DNA of 64,000 bases from Dactylonectria macrodidyma (Eukaryota; Ascomycota; Sordariomycetes; Hypocreales; Nectriaceae), in contig JAGMUV010000012.1 in NCBI GenBank assembly GCA_020744425.1, positions 558,001 through 622,000 on the forward strand, written 5' to 3'. Shown here one piece after another: positions 10,330 through 20,400 of the stretch. Both the position numbers and the translations under genes were made by a program. Under the pieces are notes generated by a model. The model did no database searches. It worked only from the letters and a program-made list of their open reading frames with translations, and had not been told where the DNA came from. How positions within the stretch are numbered: the stretch's first letter is position 1; the number at the start of each line of letters is the position of its first letter.

Positions 10330-11302
10330 GGTCCCCTCGTGCCACGGCAGAGCTGTGACGAAGAGTCCATCTTGCAACCGGCCACAGAGCTATGAGGCAC
10401 GGAAGAGGGTTGGTTCCACATTAATTCTTCGGCAAACTTTTTACAGAACGTGTAGCTGAGTTAGGTGAAGGCATGTAAGATTCTGTTCAAGGGATTGTTG
10501 CAAAAGCGGAAGTCTTAGACATCTAACAGATGGGGACAATGTATAGGTACTGTAAGTATCAGACAGATTGGATTGATGAATACAGCTTGGGACGATGGAA
10601 GTTCCTGTCTTATTACAATAACGGGTCTAAGGAGGCTATTTATCTAGGCTGTCAGGCCGCTATATGCCGCGGCGCTGCGGCTGGCCCCCGCGGCCTAGCG
10701 GCTCCGTGGGAGCCGACGGTTCAGCCGGACCCGTGTTGAGCAGTGGGCCACGCAATCAAGAACAGACATATACCCAATCAAACACTACAGACATTCCGGG
10801 CTCGTGACAGAAAGTTTTGATTTTTGACAGTAAGTCTTGCGGGCTGCTGTATAAGGACTTTTTTTCCCTTCCGAATCAAGCGTGGGGAATCGCCGAACTG
10901 GAGGCCCCCACAAGTTGCTTAATACTCCAGTCGCCGGCAAAGGCCGAAATACTACACCCTCAAGTAAGTTTGGGGCACGCGTCACTATGACGCCGAAAAT
11001 CATATCATACGGTTCACAATCGCTTCCACGCTCCTGCAAAGAAGCCCCGGGTGGAGGTATGCTTCAGGATTGGCAGCCATCTTTTGCAAAGCCATCATCC
11101 CCACGTTCGTCTTCCCCAGGTATAAAGCGATCGTTTCCATCCTCGAATCCTAAAGTTCTCCCTGATAGAGAACGCGAACAACCACAGTCATCTCATGTTC
11201 TCTTGCAGATCAACTGTTTACAGACAGGCACGCACTCTTGCAGGTCAACTATTTAGCAACAAACGCGTCCTTCTAAAGCCCACCGCCAACCTTACACGCA
11301 CA
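10330..11302. promoter_or_regulatory. Intergenic and promoter region of the HSP20 gene
   Basis: No gene was found here. A TATAAAG box at 11121-11127 lies about 180 bp before the HSP20 ATG. Imperfect inverted GAA/TTC units occur at about 11135-11175 (TTC ... GAA ... TTC ... GAA ... GAA), which could be a weak heat-shock element, but spacing is irregular. The stretch 10650-10735 is markedly G+C-rich with a short hairpin (GGCTCCGTGGGAGCC). Confidence 0.5.
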
Positions 11303-11875
11303 ATGGCTCTTTTCCCTCGCCATTTCTACAACTCTGACTCCTCCTTTACTCCCCTGTTCCGGCTTCTTGACGACTACGACAGCTATACTCGACAGGGCCA
11401 GAGCGGGCGCGATACCTCACTACTCCGTTGGCGGCCTAAGTTTGATGTCTGCGAGACCAGGCAAGCCTACGAACTCCATGGCGAGCTCCCTGGAATAGAC
11501 AAAAAGGCGGTTCACATCGAGTTCACTGAGCCTCAGACAATGGTCATCCGTGGAAAATTGGAACGGACTTATACTTCTGGTCACCCTCCTGCAGGGTTTA
11601 TCGAAGGCGCCACTATGCGCGGTGCCATCGTAGGTGATGACGAGGAGCCTGATACATCGCAGCCCGCTCAACGCACGGAGGAGAGCGATAAGAAGGGTGA
11701 CGACAAGACGAAGTATTGGCTCGCTGAGCGCAGCGTCGGGGAGTTCTCTCGCACCTTTAGCTTTCCCTCTCAGGTCGATCAGGATAGCGTCAGCGCGAAG
11801 TTCCAAGACGGTATCCTCAGTGTTGTCATCCCCAAGGTTAAGAAGCACGAATCGCGCCGAATCCATGTCTCTTAA
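11303..11875 (+). CDS. Small heat-shock protein, HSP20/HSP30 family
   Basis: This intronless gene encodes 190 residues. It starts MALFPRHFYNSDSSFTPLFR, the usual start of fungal HSP30-type proteins, with a conserved FRLLDDYDSY block. The alpha-crystallin domain runs from about residue 50 (WRPKFDVCETRQAYELHGELPGI) to the end. It carries a charged insert (residues about 100-140, DDEEPDTSQPAQRTEESDKKGDD) that is common in fungal members, and the C-terminal signature GILSVVIPK. In the family these are ATP-independent holdases that bind unfolding proteins in the cytosol and form oligomers. The frame is open 36 codons upstream of this ATG, but the family alignment favours 11303. The C-terminal IxI-like motif is RIHVS rather than a clear I-x-I/V. 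Confidence 0.92.
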   Translation: MALFPRHFYNSDSSFTPLFRLLDDYDSYTRQGQSGRDTSLLRWRPKFDVCETRQAYELHGELPGIDKKAVHIEFTEPQTMVIRGKLERTYTSGHPPAGFIEGATMRGAIVGDDEEPDTSQPAQRTEESDKKGDDKTKYWLAERSVGEFSRTFSFPSQVDQDSVSAKFQDGILSVVIPKVKKHESRRIHVS

Positions 11876-12568
11876 AAATTTTCAAATCAGCATCAACACT
11901 TGATATCACATCGAACCGGGAGCTGGTTGTATTATGCTTCGCCTGCTTTCATTTTCTGTAATTTTGTGAAATTCAAAGCATGACTCGGTCACTACTTGTC
12001 TATTTAAATTTATACACTCCCTGTAACTAACACGAGATAATAATACGGAGGGGGTAGGATTGAAGTCTCCTTTAGTATCAATGAAAACAATATGACGCTC
12101 GTTCGGAAACACTAGTCTATGAAATCTGTTGAACATAAAAAGAGTATGTGCATGCACGAGTCACGTCGCCTCCTGTAAGAGAAAGCCGGGGTCCTCAGTG
12201 TTATGGCTGAAAAGCAACTCAGAGGCCGGCAAAACTTCGATACCATGGATTGATCTCGCAACATATGCGAGGGAGATATTTGCTGCTCAAGACACCCGTC
12301 GCTTCGTCTTGGGCTTTACTCTATTTGGATCTCTTATGCACAGGACGTTTTCTGTTTTCTGCTGTCTTCTGTCTGCATGCGCGGGTAATTTACCTCTGCA
12401 CGAGTCCACAACTCCGTTTTCTATATCTGGTGAACGGTCCCGGCCACTGTGGCGTCACTAATTGAGGGCAAAAATACAGAAATGAGCCTTGATTTACATA
12501 CACCCCTTATCTGCCTCGACGAAGGTACCATGCGGGACCACCTAATGAATAACCCCACCTAATGCATA
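11876..12568. other. Intergenic, no gene recognised
   Basis: The 3' flank of the HSP20 gene up to the second Pogo element. No coding signal or repeat was recognised. Confidence 0.6.
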
Positions 12569-12629
12569 CCATCCACAACCCCTCTTTCGCCATACCCCCT
12601 CTTTCGCCACGCAAAATAAAACAAGCTCC

Positions 12630-12845
12630 TGTAACGGGTCAGGCCCACTTGGCTGGCGGCTCTGCCGCCAAGCCCGAATTCTTCTCCACGGCGCCATCGA
12701 GTTGATTCTCGGATCTTCTATATTAAAGAAGATATAGCGCGTCTTCACGCACCCAGTTTGTATTTAGATTCTTTCCTTTCTTCATCTTGAAAGTAAACAG
12801 CATAGGGACTAGTTAGTTGAATCAACTCGCTAGAGGCCTTTCACA
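12630..12845 (+). repeat. Solo LTR of the Gypsy element family (216 bp)
   Basis: The 216 bp match the LTRs of the retrotransposon at 34362-39967 with only about four differences. The ends are TGTAACGGG...TTTCACA, and the LTR is flanked by the 5-bp duplication GCTCC (12625-12629 and 12846-12850). LTR-LTR recombination is the usual origin. It lies in the terminal region of Pogo copy 2, outside the transposase frame. Confidence 0.95.
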
Positions 12846-14058
12846 GCTCCACCAAAAATCAATAACTTCACTTACACAGAATTTGACCAAATTGATAGAA
12901 ATGCTCACTGTGAAATTTTTCGTTTCACAAATGATAAGTAGATTTCTCTATTATGCCCTAAGTTTTTTCACCAGCCGCCCCGACCGCCTGGTGGGTTGGT
13001 GGGGTGTGGTTTCCTCACTGACTTCTATGACCGAGCCAGCCTCCGATTCTGACTCCTGCTCGCTTGAACAGACAGATTCCACCCCAACAGGCATATTTTC
13101 AGTCTCCCCTTCTGGTATGGATTCTCCATCAGCTAGGGTCTCCCCAAGAGTCATGAAACGTTTGTTAGGATTCGGCACCGCCTTCCTCTTCTTCCCTCTC
13201 TTCAGGCGAGCCAATTCTTCCTCTAGGCTAGCAATCCTCAGCGTATGCGCCGCTACCGTCTGCTGTTGAGCCTCAAAGCCCTTAGCTATCACGTTGTACC
13301 GTCTCCGCGTCTTTGGTGTTTTGTTCAGCCCAAGATCACGAATTTGACGGCTCGTCTGTGGTGTATCGTCTGAGTCAAAATACGGCCTGGGTTCGGGAGT
13401 CGCTTTTGGGCTGCCATTTGGCCTATCTTCTTGGATTTCAGGGTGTCGCAGCGCTTTGGAACGCGAAATTGGCCAGTTGCCAGTGACCCTCCAGCCTGAC
13501 AGTATGTTCTTCTTAGTCATTCCAACTCGGCGAGCCTTGGCGTAGGCCCTGATGAAATTGACCTTGTCCATTGGAGTGGAATCAGTTAACGAGGCGAATT
13601 TTTCCAACTCTCGTCGATATGCAGCTTTCGAGGCATTAAATACACCATTGTCCAGTGGTTGGAGTCCGTGAGAGCAGTGTGCTGGCAGATAGCAGCAATA
13701 AACGTTGTTCAAAAAGCACGTGGCCATCCATTCATCCTTGCATCACTCAGCATTGATCTTGAGGTGGAGAAAAGGAAGAACATACTGTTGCATGGCTCCC
13801 ATGACCATCTAAAATGATCAATCTGGCGTCAGAGTCGTCGGCAGGCGTGGTCTGGGGCAGATAGACTCTCTCGAGCCATTCAATGCCAATGTGGTCGTCA
13901 GTCCACCCGTTAGGCGATGTTATATAATACCAGTCTGCTATCTGCTTGAACTCCTCAAGAAACCACTGTTTCTGCAGTTGTTTCCCCTTGAATATTATGC
14001 CAGGAGTCAAAGCGCGGCCGTCAGCAGTGACAGCTTCGATAAATGAAGTCCAATTTCG

Positions 14059-16821
14059 CAGGCTTTCTATCCATACTCCATACTCCATACAGACCCGTAT
14101 GGAATATGGAATATGGAATGCGCCTCGTATGGAAGCTTATTCCATACGTATGGAATACAAAAAATGACGTCATCTCACACTAAGTTACCACTATCATAAA
14201 GAACCGGGTTTAGGAGCTCTGCAATTCAGTAATTGTACAGTGATTTGCCTGCCGTCAGCTATAAACAGCGCTGACATTAAAGTATGAACCAGTAAAGACG
14301 AAGGTTTGGGATCACTCTGAAACAGACTACAATAGCGGGAATAATATTTTTACTTTTCAGTCTTGAAAAGAATCAGGTGTTGAGCCCCGCCACCTTTCCA
14401 TACTACCACCTTCCTCCTCGTTCTCCCCCTCTTCGACTAAGTCGACCGGAATTCCCTAGGTGATGCCGCTCTTAATCCAGCTCTTCATGCACTCTCCTCT
14501 CTCAATTATACGACTTCCCAGCCGACATCAATCCCATGATATTGTGCGTCGTGCGCCAGAAAAGACGCGCTCTGGCTCGGCCGACATAGCGGGTATTAAG
14601 AGGATATCGACGGCCATTTTGGATAGACGGGTGTATCGTTGTTGCTGCTCCTCTCTAAGCCACTAAGCAAGCGGGGAACAGTCGATGGCGACAGGAGTTT
14701 CCGCGGTGAAGGACTTGTATTCGTCGAGATCACTTATCGCTGGGCTAACGACATCGAGCTCTCGAGCAAGTAGGTCATACTCGTTGAGTGGCTGTAGGCT
14801 ATCTCGTAGCTTAGGCGTTGTAGTGGTAATCGGTAACCCCTGGTAGTAATCCTCCTAATACTTCTTCATGCTATTAAGGACTGGTTTATGCTACGATTTA
14901 GGCCAGTTCTTCTTAACATGGGCCATACGCTGCGACGGATGAAGTATCATGGCTGCGCTATAGGCAGGGCTCTTATCTATAAGCTAGTAATACTTGTTAA
15001 ATATAGCCCATGAGACTGCAATATAACTTCAGAGGGAATGATTATCAGATTGCTTTTAGAAGGCTTGTGTATAATGCTTGTGAAGAACGTCCATAGTGAA
15101 GAGCGTGCGGTCCAGAGTGGTATAGCAGCCCTCTGTGAGTTAAGTAATCTTCCAGAAAGGTTAAAGGAAAGCGCGTGTTTCCCGTAGGGCTCGCCACTCA
15201 TTAGGGGTGAGATAATCGTCCTGCGTGTCCTCATAGTACTTTCTCTAATACCACTCTACGTACTCCTGGAGATTAAGGATAACGTCTAGAAGAAGGAACC
15301 ATGAGTTCTAGCGCGTATCATTATCAAGGCCCAACGACCTTCTAGCGCGCTTCTTAAATAGATTCTACTGATAATCATTCTCGCGCATGTGCACTGAGAT
15401 ATTGTGGACTTTGCTAAGTGGCCCCAGTCGACGCTAACCAAGCGCTTTTTGCGCCTTGACCCGTTCAGTAAAGTCACTACTAAACGCAACTTCATCATCA
15501 CCCTCAATCTGTTCTAGAGCTGCTCGTGCGGCTTCTTTAGAGTCCATGAAGAGGAAGGCTTGAACAGCGAGGTTAATGATATAGCTATAGTATCGAATCC
15601 TCTGCTTCTTTGCCTCCTAGTTAATGCCTTTCCCTTAAAGATATTTGCCCAGCAAACGGCAGAGCTTGTCGTTTGAACCATAGTTATCACTAGTATAGAA
15701 GCCGATATTATTCTAGATGTTATAGTCTTCGAGGACATGCTGGAGAAGCTTCCACTGCTCAGCTCCGCCATGGCTACCCGGCCCATCGAGGCCCGGTAGC
15801 TCTGATAGAGCAAGCAGCGCTTGCAGTGTCTCCTTAGCGTCCGTGTCGACAAATTTGACGCAAATTCCAAAGAAGGCTTTGTGATTCAGAGCTGACCAAA
15901 TATCTACAGAGAGATGGAGCTTCGACGACGAGGATTGTAGCTTTCTCTGCAGGACATCCTTATGCACACAATAAGAATTAGAGATAAGCTTTTGAATGGA
16001 GCCGTGGGAGAGGCTAATTAGGTCCTCCGCAGTGTAGTTCACCGCGCAAATAAGCGCGTGTAATTCTGGCCAAGAGCTGCAGTTGTAGGAGAGATTGCGG
16101 ACAGTAACGAGCTATACTAGGGCCTTAAGTGCGGCCTTCTGATTAACTACAGCTCTAAGAGTTTCCTCTTGCCTCGCCAATTGCTTCATAGTATTCGCCT
16201 CACTAGCCTTAGCGAAAGCATCCTGAATAAGGTTGTCGCGTTGTTTCTTGATCGGATGGTCGTAGGCAACTAACTCAATTCCGTAGATTTTAAGCAAATG
16301 GTGTCGAAATGTGGTTAAGACAGTAGTAGAATAGGTCGGATCTCTACAATGCATATAATAATAGAACTTCTCATTTTTCCGAAGGCAACGCGCAGGCTCC
16401 GAGTTCTGTGGCTTACGGGCATGTGCCCAAGTATTTGCAGTTAACTTGCGTTTTCGAGTCTTACGGCCGCTAATATCGGATGGATCTTACGGAGCAGAAC
16501 TTGGAGATGAGCGAAGCCCAGTAGTGGACGAAGCCGACCCCGCACGGTCAGTGGAATGATTTGAAGCGAGGGAGGACGGTTGGAACATTTCCGGGCCGAT
16601 CGCATCACGACGCGCCTTTTCGTTGCTGATGTCGAAGCGGAAACCTGATGAAAGTGCCTGGTAATTACACAGCCCCTGAATTGGCTGCGGCTGGATTAAT
16701 ATTCTTCCGGCCTTATTCCATACGTATGGAATACGGACGGCCCGTATGGAATATGGAGTATGGAGTATGGAATATTCCATACTCCATCACTTATTCCATA
16801 CGAGTATGGATAGAAAGCCTG
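14059..16821 (-). mobile_element. hAT element inserted in Pogo copy 2
   Basis: This 2,763-bp element has 20-bp inverted repeats CAGGCTTTCTATCCATACTC and is flanked by an exact 8-bp duplication CAATTTCG (14051-14058 and 16822-16829). Both ends carry multiple short TATTCCATACG/CCATACTCCATAC subterminal repeats, which are typical hAT transposase-binding arrays. It interrupts the transposase frame of Pogo copy 2 just after exon 2 begins. Confidence 0.95.
14480..16500 (-). pseudogene. hAT transposase, many nonsense codons
   Basis: Minus-strand translation gives a BED-like N-terminus (CLRKNEKFYYYMHC, then FRHHLLKIYGI) and the catalytic region (LHLSVDIWSALNHKAFFGI and, past a stop, NNIGFYTSDNYGSNDKLC). 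The dimerisation block (AVDILLIPAMSAEPERVFSG, about 14540-14620) follows. In-frame stops recur, for example at 16112 (ALV*LVTVRN) and 15713 (DYNI*NNIGFY). Long stretches keep one frame through the stops. The stops are TAG or TAA where CAG or CAA would fit, the change expected from C-to-T mutation at CpA. Confidence 0.8.
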
Positions 16822-17145
16822 CAATTTCGAGTTTGTGGTCCCTTGAGAAATGCCTTCCGCTTTGGGTCCGCGCTTCCAACAACCAGGCTATCTAAGCCTA
16901 AATAAAGAGGATTAGTCAGTCAATTTCAAGCACTGACAAGGAATAGAGGCATATTCTTGCCGGAACCAGTCATAATACCCCCTTCATCAACGTTGACGGT
17001 GTTTTCAGGCTTGATCCAGCCATACTGGCCCTCCCTGACAGACATCCCAACAAGCAGTACTGATTGATAAGGCCCTTACTGATAACTGATTGATTGATTA
17101 CTATGCTACTGATACTGATTGATTAGCTTAAAATACTTCGAACAC

Positions 17146-17177
17146 CCGTTAAGTTGCCAAGGCAAGAGGCTTAACGG
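17146..17177 (-). terminator. Helitron 3'-terminal hairpin
   Basis: Outer stem CCGTTAAG/CTTAACGG (17146-17153 with 17170-17177) encloses a second stem TTGCC/GGCAA. It is about 20 nt from the CTAA end of the Helitron, where the rolling-circle termination hairpin is expected. Confidence 0.75.
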
Positions 17178-17478
17178 CTGAATATCCAGCCCGAAGGGTA
17201 AATATCGTATATCTGCAATTCAACTCTCTTAGGAGGACCCCCTAGTGCCCCCCTTTCTCTTGCGGCGGGTAACCAGCTGTTAAACCGCTTGAAACCTGTA
17301 GTAAGGAAGTTTGTTCCCTCTCACGCTTCCTGACACACCCAATCTAACTATATACCGTCTGTCAAACCTCCCCTTTCCCTGTAGCTTATAGGAAAACGTC
17401 AGTCAATGTAGCGTGGTGGATACGGCGGATCGGTAAGCTGTTGAGCCTGACGGCGTTGTTGGTCAGCAAGGCGCATCT

Positions 17479-20400
17479 TCATCCCTGCCTTATAGTTAGC
17501 CACAAACGCAGTACATAGGAAGCGCAGGCGTATAAACCTTCCGTGGGCGTGTGGTTATAGAGGCTCTGACGATCGAAAGGCGCCTCAAGGAGTAGGCCCT
17601 GCAGCGAGGTAACTCGTGAGACAGCAACATAACTAATACCGGCCTGGAAGTCGCGTGTAGCGAGGTCAGTAACTATCTGATCCTTCGTTAGGCTCTGGCA
17701 TTTGTGAACAGTGATAGCGAATGCCACGATCAGGGGAAACTGCGTACGAGCGCAAGTCTCGTTGCCCACTAGGAAATCACGCGTGACTGGAAGGATGGGT
17801 ACGATTTTCCTGCCATCGTTAGTTGTTAGATACGGCGGTCCATCGTAGCTATCGAAATCCACCATAATAACGGCTGGAGGGTCTTCCCATGGTTTGGCGC
17901 CTGCATTCCAGGCGATATCGTATACAGTACCCTGGGCGCCGTTAACTAGGCCAGCTGGCTGCCATAAATTAGTCGTGAGCATTACCCTGGCGCCCTTAGC
18001 AACAGGAAACTTGTTAGATAGATTGCCAGCATGGTCGCTTGCCGCCTGCCCCGCGCCGTTGCCCTGATTCTTTGCCTCTACCTGTATTGTCGGGGCGTTG
18101 AGGTGTACCATATGCTCGTAATTGTATTCGTTGACGCGGGCTTTTGTAGAATACACCCGCAAAGCGGCCCTGAATCTGTCAACCTCGCTCTGCGTTAGCT
18201 TGGCCTGTACCCGATTGCTAAGGAGGTTCCAGGACGGTATAGATAACTTAACTTCACGCAGTTCCTGCAAGGCCTGACGGAACCGGGCCTGGTCATCACC
18301 AGCCTGGCGCTGTACCGTGGTCAGGAAGACGGTGCGGTCAAATAACCGGTAGGCCACTTGCCCTCTCATTTCTAACGAAGACAGGCTCGTGCTAGTCGAA
18401 TACAGAGGCTTTTGCCGGACTGGTGGTAACTGGAAGAAATCGCCTACAAGCAACACGCTCACACCACCAAAGAACTCGAATCTACGCTGTGGAAAGGCCT
18501 GCCGCAGTCGGGAATCGATCCGCGCCAGCTGCTCAAGCCCTAGCATGCTCTTTTCATCGATAACGAGGTACTTGACGTGCCGTAGACGGGACTGAAGGGC
18601 GGCTGCGTCAGCTGGGGGAAGGTCGGTAAAAGCACCACGCACTGGGAGACGTAGCAACGAATGTATGGTGCTGCCCTGTATCTGGTTACTCGCAACGCCT
18701 GTTGGCGCTACGCGGCAAATAGGGCTAGGATTCGGTAAGGCAGCCGCCTGAAGATGGGAGGAAAGCACCTTGATAAGGAAGGACTTGCCTGTACCACCAC
18801 CACCGTCAACGTGGAGAAGGATTTGAGTAGGATTTCGTGCCTGGAAGTGGCCCATAAAGGTGTCGTACACGAGCCGTTGTTGTGGGTTAAGCTGGTCACG
18901 CCAGTGAGGGCCAAGGACCTCCACATCGTTGGCTATAGGGTGGCTAGCGATAAGGTCTTTCCAGTAGCCGTCTCGAAGTTCCGGATAAGTGCCCACATGC
19001 CGTGTCCAGTCGTAATTGACGTCGATATCGCGGCGGCCAAGTAGGTCAAGATCTTCCTGGGTAAGGGGGTTGTCAGGTAAAAGGGCGGCGAGGCGGATCC
19101 AGTCTTCGTCATCAAATTCTTCCTCCACAGGCAGAGTCTCGTACTGATCCTCTTGAGGTTGTAATCGAGCCTCTTTTGGCCGGCCGTAATGGTCATCACC
19201 ATGACGGTGGTGCTGCCAACAATAGGAGAAGGCCTGAGCGTGAGAATTAAAACGCTGGCCGTTAAATGTGAGGAGCTCATCAAGCCGGCGATGTGGGTGG
19301 TTTAATGTTAGCTTTACACGGCAGTAATCTGGCCACTGTTGACCTTCTGGATCAGCCTGATAGCGAGGAAAGTAGACCAATACACGAGGCCTGCCATTAA
19401 CATTGCCTGGCTGCCATTGCTTCCACTTAGAAGGGTCCTTAGAGCAGAAATTCCAGTATTTGAGAAAGGAAACATAGGTCAGGTCCTCTAGGGCTTCTGG
19501 GCGTCGACAGTACTTTTCGTAGACGTTGGGGGCCTCGTCAACCTCATCGCCATCGATCCGTAGAGAGCGGGAATGCCTGTCAGGATTACGGCAATCAACG
19601 TATAGGCAGGTTCGTGAGCCCTCCTGTAACGGCAGGCCGAGGAGCAAGTGGCTAACCTCCTGTTTTGAGTAATCCCGCTCAGCAACGAGCTGATTTAGGA
19701 GCTTTGACGTGAAGGAAATCAGGGGGTTGTGGTCCTTGACCCGGGGCATCAGGGCCTTCCCAATCTGAGCAAAAGACTCACTTTTCTTTTCTGACTTGGA
19801 GCAGTATTTAGCTGCATAATCGATTACCTGCTGTAGGCTCGTGCAGGGGGAGATATCTGTATTAGCCAGCCACGCAATTGTAAGCAAGCGGTTATAGTGG
19901 TTAATCTGGCTATCATTCCGCTCGCCCCTAAAGCTCCAGTGCTTAGAATAAGGAACCTTTTCTAAGGAGGCTAGTAGGCGTTGCCCGTGAGGAAATCCAA
20001 AGCGGCACTCGACCTGCTTAGTATGTTTATTGAGCTGCATACAATAGTTATTACAGCGGTGTCGTTGCACGCGGTTAACTACCATTGATAGGAACCCAAC
20101 GGTAAGGGGATGCTCTAATAGATTGCTAATCAGGGGATTCCCTTCCCCAGGCGCCTGTACCCGCTGAGGCTCTGGGTTCACAGCAGATACGTGATATCCC
20201 CAGATTCGGGCGAATCGCTCCCGGGACTGACTATTATCAGGATCTAAGTCTGGGTGACTACTTAACCAATATAGGCCGTGGTGATGGCTGGAACCCCTGC
20301 CCTGCCACTCATAGCGACCCCAAAAGTCCGTTAGGTTGAACTTCTGCTTCAGGACAATAGTCCTAAAGAGCGTATAACGCTTATGGAAGTGATAAGCGGC

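Noticed and set aside
12630..12845. Independent MITE
   Set aside because: It matches the Gypsy LTR over its full 216 bp and has a 5-bp duplication, so it is a solo LTR.
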